From FEN-987 sp964598845 (GTDB lineage: Archaea; Thermoproteota; Bathyarchaeia; 40CM-2-53-6): a stretch of 64,000 nt of DNA. The stretch covers positions 62,001 to 126,000 of the forward strand of contig CAZRDM010000003.1 in assembly GCA_964598845.1 (NCBI GenBank), given 5' to 3'. Position numbers and translations under genes: made by a program. How positions within the stretch are numbered: position 1 is the stretch's first letter; every line of letters begins with the position of its first letter. The notes beneath the pieces were generated by a model. The model saw only the letters and a program-made list of their open reading frames with translations. It was not told the origin of the DNA and searched no databases. Below, one piece after another: positions 26,011-34,617 of this stretch.

Positions 26011-26355
26011 TTGCGAGTAAGTAGCACGAAATTGAGAGGATTGGAATCTCGCGGCAAGAGGAAACTCTCGAAAGAAGCTTTGACAAGTTTTCCTAGGGAG
26101 ATCATAGGAACCTTCGCACACCTTCCCAAAGTCTTCAAGAAGGTCGACATTGATCGATTAATGGGCGACAAGATCTCTCGAAGCATGAAATGGCGTTACA
26201 TCAGGCGAATGGAAAAGCTTGGAATAGTGAAACACGCTACGAAGAAATACTACAGAAAGGTCTATGACACAATCTCAGACTGGATGGAAAAAGATGCAAT
26301 CCCAAGAATCCGCCGTATGGAATCGCTCGTGGAAGTTGAAACGCCTGCATACTAG
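26011..26355 (+). CDS. Hypothetical protein with winged-helix-like segment
   Basis: 114 aa from TTG 26011. The frame stays open to 25903, overlapping the UbiA end, but a TATA-like TTTTTATGA at ~25965-25972 places transcription start near 25995, favouring the shorter form. Basic N-terminus, then REIIGTFAHLPKVFKKVDID, SMKWRYIRRMEKLGIVKHA and a basic-aromatic wing KKYYRKVYDT, consistent with a small winged-helix DNA-binding protein. Convergent with HMG-CoA reductase (4-bp overlap). Not otherwise recognised. Confidence 0.6.
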   Translation: MRVSSTKLRGLESRGKRKLSKEALTSFPREIIGTFAHLPKVFKKVDIDRLMGDKISRSMKWRYIRRMEKLGIVKHATKKYYRKVYDTISDWMEKDAIPRIRRMESLVEVETPAY

Positions 26356-27620
26356 ACTTTGGTGAATTTCTGCAGTAGATCTCTTGCTCTGTCTATCCTA
26401 ATTTTGCCTTCCAGTACCATTTGTTCGGAAACTCTGTCTACGAGATCACCGGTTGCACCTGCATTTATTGCGATATTCCGCGCATGCAGCCTCATATGGC
26501 CGCGCTGAATCCCTTCAGCCGCTAAGGCTCTTAATGCAGCCAGATTTTGGGCAAGGCCAACTGATACGATGACCTCAGCTAGTTCCTTTGCGCTCTTCAC
26601 TCCAACCATTCTAATCACCAGTTTGGCTATCGGATTCGATACCGTCGCTCCTCCTACGATTCCGACAGCCATGGGCATCTCCAACGTTCCAACCAGGTCG
26701 CCGTCGCTATTCTTCTCCCAGGTGGTTAGGGACGTGTAATGGCCTGATCTTGCAGCGTAAGCATGAGCCCCTGCTTCGATAGCTCTTGTATCATTTCCAC
26801 TTGCCAGTACGACAGCAGTCACCCCGTTCATTATTCCCTTGTTATGAGTGGCGCAACGAAACGGGTCAGCAACAGCAAATGCATATGCTTTGAGAATACC
26901 ATCGACAACTTCTCCTCCGCCTAACGCTTCCCTCTCAAAAATAGCCTTGGCTCGTGCAAGGCGCTTAACAGCCAGATTAGAGATTATCCGCAAGTAAACG
27001 CGTCCGCCCGAAACTTTTTCGATGAGGGGTGCCACTGCCTCTACCATAGTATTGACTGCGTTTGCTCCCATAGCATCCCTACAATCAACTTGCAACTCCG
27101 CGATGATCATCTTGCCCAGGAAGGTATCGATAATACGTACGTCCAAGTCTCGCGCACCGCCTCCGAGAGATACTAATACAGGGTCTTGTTCGTTTGCCTG
27201 CTTCAGAATCTGTTCTCTATGAGTTAGAATCTCGAATCTGGCTCGATACGCATCTTGAACTCCCACAACCTGAACCTGCCCGATCATTATGGGGTCGGTT
27301 GTCGTAGCGTGAAAGCCTCCTCTTGCCCTAGCCATTTTGGCAGCGTTGCTGGCAGCGGCAACGACTGATGGTTCTTCGATTGCCATTGGAACGATGACTT
27401 CCCTTCCGTTGATAACGAAGTTCACAGCCACCCCGAGTGGAACGGGCATAATTCCTATCACATTCTCGATCATTCGATCAGCTACGTCAAAACTGAGCGA
27501 ACTGGCCTTTAGGAGAAGAGTTGCCTCTTCGTCCGTTAGACCCGCAAACTCTTTGACTGCCTTAACTCGTTCGGTGATGGACAGCCTATAGAAACCAGAA
27601 TACTCAGAACTTTTCGCCAT
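26352..27620 (-). CDS. Hydroxymethylglutaryl-CoA reductase, class II type
   Basis: 422 aa. Reduces HMG-CoA to mevalonate. ENVIG (catalytic Glu ~52) with MPVPLGVAVNF, VEEPSVVAAAS-type block, DCRDAMGANAVNTM, catalytic Lys in HNKGIMNG and His in GHMRLHARNIA. Length, and the spacing and wording of these blocks, match the Pseudomonas mevalonii/Archaeoglobus class II form rather than the class I form common in archaea. First committed step feeding the MVK and IDI-2 genes beside it. Confidence 0.93.
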   Translation of the reverse strand: MAKSSEYSGFYRLSITERVKAVKEFAGLTDEEATLLLKASSLSFDVADRMIENVIGIMPVPLGVAVNFVINGREVIVPMAIEEPSVVAAASNAAKMARARGGFHATTTDPIMIGQVQVVGVQDAYRARFEILTHREQILKQANEQDPVLVSLGGGARDLDVRIIDTFLGKMIIAELQVDCRDAMGANAVNTMVEAVAPLIEKVSGGRVYLRIISNLAVKRLARAKAIFEREALGGGEVVDGILKAYAFAVADPFRCATHNKGIMNGVTAVVLASGNDTRAIEAGAHAYAARSGHYTSLTTWEKNSDGDLVGTLEMPMAVGIVGGATVSNPIAKLVIRMVGVKSAKELAEVIVSVGLAQNLAALRALAAEGIQRGHMRLHARNIAINAGATGDLVDRVSEQMVLEGKIRIDRARDLLQKFTKV

Positions 27621-27660
27621 GGAATATCCCTCGACTAGATGGATAGATTCTCACGATGGT

Positions 27661-28794
27661 TTAGCTGGCACGTACAGGCGATAAGTCTTCTTCTGAGTAA
27701 GATCTGCTTGCGTACACGGTTGGGTCAAATCCACGTTGGATAATCCACTGGTAGGTTGAACCCGTTATCACTAGTGGCGCCTGACGGAGCTGCTCTAGGT
27801 TACGAGAACCCGTTAGGAACATGGCATTCTTGAGCTCCTCGATAACAGTGGTAAGGCGTTCAACGGCGACAGCTTCGCCCGAGGACGCTGATTTCAGCAG
27901 AGGAAGAGCGAGACCTCCGTAGTGCGCGCCTAGGGCGATGGCCTTGGCTACATGTAGCCCGTTTCTGACTCCACCTGAAGCAAACACCTTCAATCTTGTG
28001 GAGTTCGTCACCTCAATGATGCTTGGTACTGTGGGTGTTCCCCAGTCCCAGAAAGTCAGGCCGAGCTCCATTTGGAGTTTGTAGCGCTTCGCACGCGCTC
28101 GGTAGTACTCAACTCCGGCCCAACTCGTTCCCCCCAAGCCAGATACGTTTATTCCGCTTACTTTCGCGCGCTCCAGCGCCTGAGCGGTTTCCTTGGATAC
28201 GCCCGCGCCAGTTTCTTTCACAAGAACTGGAACTGAGAGCGCGCTCGCCAGCTCACTAATTCGACGCAACATGTTGCGAAAATCGGTTTCACCCTCGTAC
28301 TGAACGGATTCTTGGAGGGCGTTAAGATGTATGAATAGCCCTGATGCATGAATCATATCCACCGCTCTCTTCGCGCAATCCACAGCATCCCCGTGGACCA
28401 GTTGGGGGCAACCCAAGTTCGCAAAAAGTGGTATCGAAGGGGCGGCTTCTCGCGCAATTCTATACGTATACGCTAGGCTTGCGTCCTCTATGGCTGCCCT
28501 CTGACTGCCTACGCCCATCGCGATGCCAAGCTTCTGCGCGACCTTTGCTAGTCTTTGGTTGATCCTTGCGGCATCGGGAGTACCACCCGTCATGGATTCG
28601 ATCACAATGGGCGCGTTCAGTTTGTATCCGAAAATAGGAGTTGAGAGATCAACTTCCTGGCGGTCAATCTCAGGAAGGGCCTTGTGAATCAATCGGACAT
28701 CCTCAAACCCGGTTGGTACATGCGATTGGACTTGTTCATGAAGGGTCGTCTGAATGTGACTCAGTTTCCGCCGTGTTGTCTGGACTTTGGGCAA
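27661..28794 (-). CDS. fni: Isopentenyl-diphosphate delta-isomerase, type 2
   Basis: 377 aa FMN-dependent TIM-barrel enzyme interconverting IPP and DMAPP. ESMTGGTPDAARINQRLAKV, AMGVGSQRAAIED, FANLGCPQLVHG, HLNALQESVQ with VLVKETGAGVS, and GLGGTSWAGVEYYRA near the C-terminus. Starts 7 bp after the mevalonate kinase stop, so there is no room for the isopentenyl phosphate kinase gene that often lies here in archaea. Confidence 0.95.
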   Translation of the reverse strand: MPKVQTTRRKLSHIQTTLHEQVQSHVPTGFEDVRLIHKALPEIDRQEVDLSTPIFGYKLNAPIVIESMTGGTPDAARINQRLAKVAQKLGIAMGVGSQRAAIEDASLAYTYRIAREAAPSIPLFANLGCPQLVHGDAVDCAKRAVDMIHASGLFIHLNALQESVQYEGETDFRNMLRRISELASALSVPVLVKETGAGVSKETAQALERAKVSGINVSGLGGTSWAGVEYYRARAKRYKLQMELGLTFWDWGTPTVPSIIEVTNSTRLKVFASGGVRNGLHVAKAIALGAHYGGLALPLLKSASSGEAVAVERLTTVIEELKNAMFLTGSRNLEQLRQAPLVITGSTYQWIIQRGFDPTVYASRSYSEEDLSPVRAS

Positions 28795-28801
28795 TCTCGA
28801 A

Positions 28802-29791
28802 TCATTCCTCTTCTATGAAGGTCACGACACCACGGGGGACAAAAGTGCCGGGAAGCACCTGTCCGCCTGCTTCTTCGATTTGTCTCGCAACATTCTTAGA
28901 AGCTGTCTCGTCCACGAGAGCTATCATGCAACCTCCACCGCCACCACCCGTGAGCTTGGCACCGAGAGCCCCTGCAGACCTTGCGGCGGATATTAGTTTC
29001 TCCAGATAGGGCGAAGAGACTCCAATTAACTCAAGGAAATGTTGATTCTCATTCATGAGCTCACCTAGCGCCTCTGCATGGCCATATCTCAGTGCGTCCG
29101 CGGCCTTTTCCGAAATAATCTGGGCTTGCGAGGCTATTCTCCTGTATTCCTGAGGATCTTTCTCTCTTAGCATGGTGACCTTCCCCACAAACTCGCCAGT
29201 CGATCTTCGTATTCCTGTGTTCCCAATAACAAGTAAGGGCGGCTTCTTGGGATCTATCCTCGCCTCAACTGTCTCATTTCTGTAGCAGATTAGCCCGCCG
29301 TACGTGACTGCGGCTTGATCTACGCCGGATGGGTGACCGTGGACGATCCTTTCTAAGGAGTAAGCTGCTTCGAAAACGTCCTGTTTGCTCAGGTGATAAC
29401 CGAAAATTCTTGCTGTGGCCGAAACTGTGCCGACAGCGGTCGCGGCCGAGGAGCCAAGACCCATGCCGACAGGAAAGTTCGATCTCACAGTAATTCTCAA
29501 GCCCTCCCCAATGCGGTTGAGTCTCCTGAGCGTGAAGCTTGCCGCTTCAAATACAGGTCTCAGAATCGCCTCGGCATTATTTCCAAAGGCTCGCAATAGT
29601 GTTCCGTCAGACAAGAAGACAGCTTCGACACCCAAATCTTCCGATTTGATTTGAATAGCTCCGTTACTGGAGGGCTCCACTACCACCTTCGTCTGCAGGT
29701 CTAAGCTCATGGCTATTGCCGTATTTCCGCTTACAACGAAGTGTTCTCCGAAGAGTATCACCTTTGCGGGCGAAACAGCAACTGCTCTCAA
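28802..29791 (-). CDS. mvk: Mevalonate kinase
   Basis: 329 aa GHMP kinase. N-terminal SPAKVILFGEHFVVSGNTAIAM, phosphate loop PVGMGLGSSAATAVG, catalytic-Asp region HPSGVDQAAVTYGG and C-terminal GAKLTGGGGGGCMIALVDE. Phosphorylates mevalonate at the 5-OH. Located downstream of the MEMO gene and upstream of IDI-2 on one strand, as in many archaea. Confidence 0.95.
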   Translation of the reverse strand: MRAVAVSPAKVILFGEHFVVSGNTAIAMSLDLQTKVVVEPSSNGAIQIKSEDLGVEAVFLSDGTLLRAFGNNAEAILRPVFEAASFTLRRLNRIGEGLRITVRSNFPVGMGLGSSAATAVGTVSATARIFGYHLSKQDVFEAAYSLERIVHGHPSGVDQAAVTYGGLICYRNETVEARIDPKKPPLLVIGNTGIRRSTGEFVGKVTMLREKDPQEYRRIASQAQIISEKAADALRYGHAEALGELMNENQHFLELIGVSSPYLEKLISAARSAGALGAKLTGGGGGGCMIALVDETASKNVARQIEEAGGQVLPGTFVPRGVVTFIEEE

Positions 29792-29809
29792 CTAGCGTCC
29801 TCGATGGTC

Positions 29810-30661
29810 TCAATCTCGGGTGAATTGAATTGAAGCATATCCAACAACTGAATCCCTATCACCAGATACATCGCCGCTAGTCTTGTAGGTCAAGAGTTCA
29901 GCTTTGACTCCGCCAATCATTTTCGCGGCCGCGATGAGCGTAGTGATGGGTCCATATCCACACATCGTAACCTTCTGACTCTCCCCGAGTCCATTCAGCG
30001 TTCGGTCGTCGAGATTCGTGATGGCGTCTATTGCTGTCTTGTCCTTCTTGCTCGCAACATCGTGCGGCTCGTAGTGGGTGAAGTCGCTTGAAGCTACTAT
30101 AACGATGTCCTTACTTCTAGTCTGCTCGACGATGCTTTTCGCAATCTCACGGCAGGTTTCCAGGTCCTGCATCATCATGCAAATCGGAATGAACGCCACC
30201 GAATCCTTGAAGATGAACTGCAGGAATGGCAGTTGCACTTCGATCGAGTGTTCGTATGAGTGGGCGGTTTCGTCGATATCTAAGAGATTACTCGCCTTCT
30301 GGACCTGTTTCGCTAGCTGGCTATCTATGGTGGAAAGCCCTAGAGGCGTCTCCCAACTGCCTTCGACCATGATCGATACTCCGCTTCCGTAGCCTGTGTG
30401 ATTCGGGCCCAGAATTATCAAAACCTCAGGCAATCCGTCCCTTGCGAGCATGCCGTATCCATGTGCGGCAACGGGACCTGAGTACACGTAGCCGGCATGC
30501 GGTGAGACGATCCCTACAATTTTTCTAGGACCATCTTTGGCGGGCTCAGGAACTCTACCTGGGCCGAAGCGGTGGGTAAAGCACTCCACCATTTGCTGTG
30601 TCAGTTCAGATTTGGTTCCTGCGTAGAATGCGTTGGCTACATGGGGCTTCCTGACTTTCAA
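29810..30661 (-). CDS. MEMO-family protein
   Basis: 283 aa. Metal-binding dioxygenase-like fold. Conserved His sets: SPHAGYVYSGPVAAHGYG (~52), GPNHTGYGSG (~84), HSYEHSIEVQLPFLQ (~140), SSDFTHYEP (~190) and MCGYGPI. Biochemical function is unknown; it is genetically linked to AMMECR1 and radical-SAM genes (an AMMECR1 gene is at 13.2 kb). Overlaps the rpsB stop by 4 bp, the usual archaeal position after S2. Confidence 0.93.
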   Translation of the reverse strand: MKVRKPHVANAFYAGTKSELTQQMVECFTHRFGPGRVPEPAKDGPRKIVGIVSPHAGYVYSGPVAAHGYGMLARDGLPEVLIILGPNHTGYGSGVSIMVEGSWETPLGLSTIDSQLAKQVQKASNLLDIDETAHSYEHSIEVQLPFLQFIFKDSVAFIPICMMMQDLETCREIAKSIVEQTRSKDIVIVASSDFTHYEPHDVASKKDKTAIDAITNLDDRTLNGLGESQKVTMCGYGPITTLIAAAKMIGGVKAELLTYKTSGDVSGDRDSVVGYASIQFTRD

Positions 30662-31332
30662 AGTTCGCTCGCTCTTGGGGCGATCGCCGCAAGCTTGGTT
30701 TCGAAGTCGTCAACAGTCAGCGCAATCGTCCCATCTTGGGAAAGCTCCCCTCTTTCCCTCAAGACCTGTCGTGCGAGCAACCAATAGACCATAGCCAAAG
30801 CGCGGCGGCCCTTGTTGTTTACTGGAATCGCGAAATCCACACCGCTGAATGCATTGTCCGTATCACACAGGGCAACTACCGGTACTCCTGCGCTTGACGC
30901 TTCCTTAATAGATTGCCAATCTGCTCTAGGATCTGTGACCATCACGACCTGCGGATCGGCGTGGTAGGGTTGCAATGGGTTCGATATCAGTCCCGGCATG
31001 AAACGCCCGACTATGGGAATGGTCTTCGTCATTTCGCATAGTTTTTCGACAGGCGTTTTTCCATAGAGTCTTGATGAGATTATCAGGACGCGATCCGGTT
31101 CGAATCGCGCAATGAATCGGGCTGCGATTCGTACCTTCTCGTCGGTCTTGCCAATGTTCAGTATGAAGAGTCCGTCGGGCCTTACCCGGTAGATATAGGA
31201 TTCCATGTCTCCAGTCTTGATTCTAGTGCCAATGTGCAGACCTGCAGCTAGCAGCTCCTCCAATGGAAGTAAGAGATCTTCTGACTTCGGCATTCCTTCT
31301 CTTTCTTCAGCTTCAGACATGCCTTCACTCAC
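30658..31332 (-). CDS. rpsB: Ribosomal protein S2 (uS2)
   Basis: 224 aa archaeal S2. GLHIGTRIKTGDMESYIYRVR, FILNIGKTDEKVRIAARFIA, GRFMPGLISNPLQ, VMVTDPRADWQSIKEASSAGVPVVALCDTDNAF and NKGRRALAMVYWLLAR. An acidic extension precedes the domain; ATG 31332, with internal Met alternatives at positions 5 and 14. Starts 5 bp after the rpoN stop. Confidence 0.96.
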   Translation of the reverse strand: MSEGMSEAEEREGMPKSEDLLLPLEELLAAGLHIGTRIKTGDMESYIYRVRPDGLFILNIGKTDEKVRIAARFIARFEPDRVLIISSRLYGKTPVEKLCEMTKTIPIVGRFMPGLISNPLQPYHADPQVVMVTDPRADWQSIKEASSAGVPVVALCDTDNAFSGVDFAIPVNNKGRRALAMVYWLLARQVLRERGELSQDGTIALTVDDFETKLAAIAPRASEL

Positions 31333-31337
31333 TTCGA

Positions 31338-31562
31338 TTACTCAAACTGCGCGCGTCTTTTCGCTGCGACCTCCGCGTATCTCAGAAGATCGTCCAAGAC
31401 ATCGACCTGTGAGATGAACATTCGACGACAGCAATATCGGGTCATTCCAATGTCGTCGAGAACCTTCTTGGGTCTCTCCCCCGCTTTCACTCGCCGAGCG
31501 AACTCTTCCCATCGATCGGCGATCAGTCTTCCGCAGGTGAAACATCTTACAGGAACAATCAT
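31338..31562 (-). CDS. rpoN: RNA polymerase subunit N (Rpo10)
   Basis: 74 aa from ATG 31562 (MIVPVRCFTCG); the frame is open to 31613 but the family starts at this Met. Zinc-binding CFTCG (Cys 7 and 10) and RYCCRRM (Cys 44 and 45) are intact. Also present is GERPKKVLDDIG. Lies between rps9 and rpsB in the archaeal order; rpoK is not found beside it. Confidence 0.96.
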   Translation of the reverse strand: MIVPVRCFTCGRLIADRWEEFARRVKAGERPKKVLDDIGMTRYCCRRMFISQVDVLDDLLRYAEVAAKRRAQFE

Positions 31563-31578
31563 ACGGTCGTCCTCTCTT

Positions 31579-32025
31579 CTATCTGTATGATTTCTGCTCG
31601 CGTCTCCTTGCACCGGGTCCTCCGAACTTCTTGGGCTCCTTTCTACGAGGATCCCCAGCGAGCATTGTCCGGTCGTAGTTTATGAACGTCTTCCTAAGCT
31701 CAGAGCTTCGCGTCCAATTCAGGAGCGCTCTGGCAATAGCCATTCTGGCCGCTTCCGCCTGGCCCATAAAGCCTCCCCCAACCACACTCACACTGAAGTC
31801 CAGCCCTTTCCAACGTCCACCCGACAGAATCAGCGGCTCAGTAATTTTCACCCTTGCAATCTCTGGGTTGAAGTTGGCCAGGGGCATACCATTGATTACA
31901 ACGCTCCCGGAGCCAGGTTTGACTAGAGCACGCGCAATGGCAGCCTTTCTCTTTCCAGTCACAAGAATCACTCTTTTCTTTTCGGCTTTCTCAGGTTTCT
32001 CGATCTTCTGGACTGCTTCACTCAA
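31579..32025 (-). CDS. rps9: Ribosomal protein S9 (uS9)
   Basis: 148 aa. GKRKAAIARALVKPGSGSVV, GFMGQAEAARMAIARALL and the basic C-terminal tail DRTMLAGDPRRKEPKKFGGPGARRR ending in the conserved K-S-Y-R that reaches the P-site tRNA. A charged Glu/Lys N-terminal extension of ~20 residues. Confidence 0.96.
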   Translation of the reverse strand: MSEAVQKIEKPEKAEKKRVILVTGKRKAAIARALVKPGSGSVVINGMPLANFNPEIARVKITEPLILSGGRWKGLDFSVSVVGGGFMGQAEAARMAIARALLNWTRSSELRKTFINYDRTMLAGDPRRKEPKKFGGPGARRREQKSYR

Positions 32026-32031
32026 ATGCGC

Positions 32032-32460
32032 TCACCCTCCAATCTCCTTTGCAAGTTCCTCCAACGTGACATACGGCGACTGTAGCTTTGAAGCGTCAGC
32101 TCCGGGGACCTTAACAGAGGTCTTCTTCGAGTATTCCTCCGGGACACCGATGAACACTCTTACCCTATGAAATGCAGCTTTTCCTCTCGCCTTCTTCCAA
32201 GGTAACATTCCCCTTACAACGCGGCGAAAGAAAAGGTCAGGTCGTCGTTGATGTACAGGTGCTGTGGACTGCGAGGCAAGTGTTCTTGTTCTTAGTCGGC
32301 GTTTTGCTTCCTCGATTATGCTGCGTCGCTTCCCTGAAACTACTGCTTTCTCCGCGTTCAGAACTACTACCGTCTCACCACTTAGGGCGCGTTTCGCGGC
32401 AAAACTGGCCAGTCGGCCAAGAATTTGGTTCTTTGCATCGAGCAGAAGTTCGTTTGACAT
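32032..32460 (-). CDS. rplM: Ribosomal protein L13 (uL13)
   Basis: 142 aa. DAKNQILGRLASFAAKRAL, VVVLNAEKAVVSG, a basic central part and RRVVRGMLPWKKARGKAAFHRVRVFIG, all standard for archaeal L13. Four bases separate it from L18e. Confidence 0.96.
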   Translation of the reverse strand: MSNELLLDAKNQILGRLASFAAKRALSGETVVVLNAEKAVVSGKRRSIIEEAKRRLRTRTLASQSTAPVHQRRPDLFFRRVVRGMLPWKKARGKAAFHRVRVFIGVPEEYSKKTSVKVPGADASKLQSPYVTLEELAKEIGG

Positions 32461-32464
32461 TGTG

Positions 32465-32824
32465 CTACCTCATGATCCGGACATTCGATCCATGCGGGTA
32501 TCGGTTTACAAACTCCTTGATGCCCAAACATTTCCCGCCAGCGCGTTCAATCTTCGTCCTGGCACTGCCAGAGAAGTCGAAAGCGCCCACAACAACCGAG
32601 TGGCTGATTGATCCAGAACCCAGGACTTTCCCAGGAACAAGAATCAGCGAATCCGCTGATGTCGCGCGCGCCAAATGATTCAAGTCAAGAACGGATCTGG
32701 TTCTCTTGGAATGCGACAAATGTTTCGCCGCTACTTCCCAAATCTTCGCTTCGTTTTCCCGGGCCTTCACCTTAAGGTATCGGATTGTTTCAAGCAGCTC
32801 GGGATTTGTGATCGCTCTCCGCAA
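32465..32824 (-). CDS. rpl18e: Ribosomal protein L18e (eL18)
   Basis: 119 aa archaeal/eukaryotic ribosomal protein. NPELLETIRYLKVKARENEAKIWEVAAKHL, RSVLDLNHLAR, LVPGKVLGSGSI and GGKCLGIKEFVNRYPHGSNVRIMR. In the conserved rpoD-L18e-L13-S9 run. Confidence 0.95.
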   Translation of the reverse strand: MRRAITNPELLETIRYLKVKARENEAKIWEVAAKHLSHSKRTRSVLDLNHLARATSADSLILVPGKVLGSGSISHSVVVGAFDFSGSARTKIERAGGKCLGIKEFVNRYPHGSNVRIMR

Positions 32825-32837
32825 CTAACATTCCTGC

Positions 32838-33665
32838 CTATTCAAAATGCTTATTCGCCAAGTCCGTGAGGAAGATTGCCTTCTTGTCGATAATCTTGGC
32901 TGCTTCGCTCACTATTTTCTTCGGTGCCAGTCCTCCTGTCGATTCCACATAGAAGACGAAAGCTGTTTCGTCACCTTCGATTTTGACTGGGAACGGCTTC
33001 CTAGAATCAACCGCAACAGCCCTCTCCACACAGCCCATGCACAACGTGCACGCCATTTCATCGCGCACGAGAATTTTGCTGTCAGGATCATGCGCGTAAA
33101 CTCGAGTGGGACACACCCTGATAACCTCTTCTGGATTTGATAGGTTATCTGGGTTTATGCTTACTTTGGGGAAATACTTGTAGACGCATGCGGAGACTGG
33201 TTGCCACTTGGCGTGTTGAAGACCTCGACCGAGCTTCGCGTATGCTTCAAGCCGTAATTTCTGCGACGAACCGAGCTTCACAATCGGAATGTTACCGCTA
33301 ACCGGAGTGATTTCGCTTTCAGGTTTCAGCTCGGAGGAGTATACGATAACAGGGTCTTCGCCTGCCTCCACTTCTAGTGTGAAGGAAGCAGTACATTTGT
33401 TGCAGCCCAACTCGCTCTTACAATCGCACTCCTCGGGCAGAACATATGCCTCTAGATCTGTCTTAAGAGGGATCAGGCCCAATCTGTGAGCGATTATTTC
33501 GTCGTACAGAACAGACGTGTTTTCAACTATGATGACATCCTCGATCGCCATAACTGGAACTTCGGCTATCATAGCTCTCCGGAGAGCATTCGCGAAACTG
33601 TGGTCAGTTCCCTTGAGAAGGAATCGGAGGACAGTTTCCTTGTCTTCAAGAATCTTAACGTCCAA
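32838..33665 (-). CDS. rpoD: RNA polymerase subunit D (Rpo3)
   Basis: 275 aa alpha/RPB3 homologue. Assembly region SFANALRRAMIAEVPVMAIEDV and AHRLGLIPL; an extra Cys-rich insert CDCKSELGCNKC at ~100-111. The ferredoxin-like insert keeps one 4Fe-4S set: Cys in VCPTRVY plus CTLCMGC; the fourth position of the second cluster is Ala (CVERA). TTG start at 33665. The S11 gene usually upstream is replaced by opposite-strand genes, so rpoD must have its own promoter. Confidence 0.95.
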   Translation of the reverse strand: MDVKILEDKETVLRFLLKGTDHSFANALRRAMIAEVPVMAIEDVIIVENTSVLYDEIIAHRLGLIPLKTDLEAYVLPEECDCKSELGCNKCTASFTLEVEAGEDPVIVYSSELKPESEITPVSGNIPIVKLGSSQKLRLEAYAKLGRGLQHAKWQPVSACVYKYFPKVSINPDNLSNPEEVIRVCPTRVYAHDPDSKILVRDEMACTLCMGCVERAVAVDSRKPFPVKIEGDETAFVFYVESTGGLAPKKIVSEAAKIIDKKAIFLTDLANKHFE

Positions 33666-33807
33666 GGGTCACGGACCACCTATGAAAGGAGAAAAATCTC
33701 GCGGGCTAAGTGCCGCCCTAGGCGAGCGTGGATTGCGCTGGCTCGGTCCGAAGCTCACGATGATTTCACTTCAATGCAAAGAGCTTTCGGAGCTAGCCTC
33801 CGCGGGG

Positions 33808-33875
33808 CTTATAAAGTATTACGAGTTACGGCGAATGTTTTACTTCGGACTTGTCCTCGAAGGATTAAAGTTTAC
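33808..33875. promoter_or_regulatory. Divergent promoter region between rpoD and the DUF131 genes
   Basis: A near-palindromic TATA-like CTTATAAAG at 33808-33816 could serve either strand. A second AT-rich box ATTAAAGTTTA near 33863-33873 lies ~40 bp before the DUF131 start. The 242-bp spacer otherwise holds no recognisable gene. Confidence 0.4.
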
Positions 33876-33907
33876 GAGCCCTTCGAAATTCTATAGGATG
33901 TCCGAGT

Positions 33908-34174
33908 TTGGTGGATGTTTCGATCAGTAGCATCGGATTCACCGTGCTCATCCTAGGAATCATCTTGGCCTTCGTCGCAGTAATCCTCATTGCAGCTAGA
34001 GCTGTTAGCAGCCCGGGAAGAACTCGAGGCGGAGGAGTTCTGCTTATCGGCCCATTTCCTATTGTCTTCGGTACTGATCGCGAGTCTGCTAAGATTCTGA
34101 TGGTTCTTGCGATAATCTTGATTGCTGTAGTCCTATTTTTTATGGTCCTTCCCCTATTCATACTAAATCAGTGA
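33908..34174 (+). CDS. DUF131-family membrane protein
   Basis: 88 aa. Two transmembrane helices (~8-30 and ~63-85) around a conserved loop SPGRTRGGGVLLIGPFPIVF, then GTDRES, the hallmark of archaeal DUF131. TTG 33908 or GTG 33911 start. Its stop overlaps the next gene's GTG by 4 bp. Function unknown. Placed on the opposite strand in the position where rps11 usually lies. Confidence 0.8.
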   Translation: MVDVSISSIGFTVLILGIILAFVAVILIAARAVSSPGRTRGGGVLLIGPFPIVFGTDRESAKILMVLAIILIAVVLFFMVLPLFILNQ

Positions 34175-34596
34175 TCTCAATGGCCGCTCCTCTATGTGTA
34201 CTATGTGGGAAGCGAGCGGCGACCTACGTTTGTCAGGATTGTGGAAGAGCCGTCTGCAATAACTGCTTCGACCCAGTTCACTGGTCGTGCTCTGATTGCC
34301 AAACCAGAATTAAACCGACCACAACCATTGGCTATCGCGAGGTGAGACAGTCTTCGGCGGCAATGTGGCTCTTCTTCATTGCCTTTGCCATGATCTTCAT
34401 CGGCATATTGCTCATGACCCTAGGTTCACTTTCAAACATAGAGAGCATCAGCGGTGGCGCAGTCATACTCATTGGACCGATCCCGATCGTTTTCGGAACC
34501 GGCCCATACTCGGTTGCGTTGATTGCGTTGGCAGCAGTGCTGACAATATTCGCTGTAATCTTCTTCTATTTCTTCGCTAGAAGAAAGACCCGTTAG
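34171..34596 (+). CDS. B-box-like zinc finger fused to DUF131 membrane domain
   Basis: 141 aa. N-terminal zinc-binding residues ~9-45: CVLCGKRAATYVCQDCGRAV, then CNNC, H and CSDC, resembling a B-box or treble-clef finger. The C-terminal half repeats the DUF131 plan: TM ~65-88, GGAVILIGPIPIVFGTGP loop, TM ~113-135. GTG 34171 or ATG 34180. Paralogous to the preceding gene; the pair probably arose by duplication, with the finger gained or lost in one copy. Function unknown. Confidence 0.78.
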   Translation: MISMAAPLCVLCGKRAATYVCQDCGRAVCNNCFDPVHWSCSDCQTRIKPTTTIGYREVRQSSAAMWLFFIAFAMIFIGILLMTLGSLSNIESISGGAVILIGPIPIVFGTGPYSVALIALAAVLTIFAVIFFYFFARRKTR

Positions 34597-34617
34597 GATT
34601 CGCTACTATGAGGAGCA

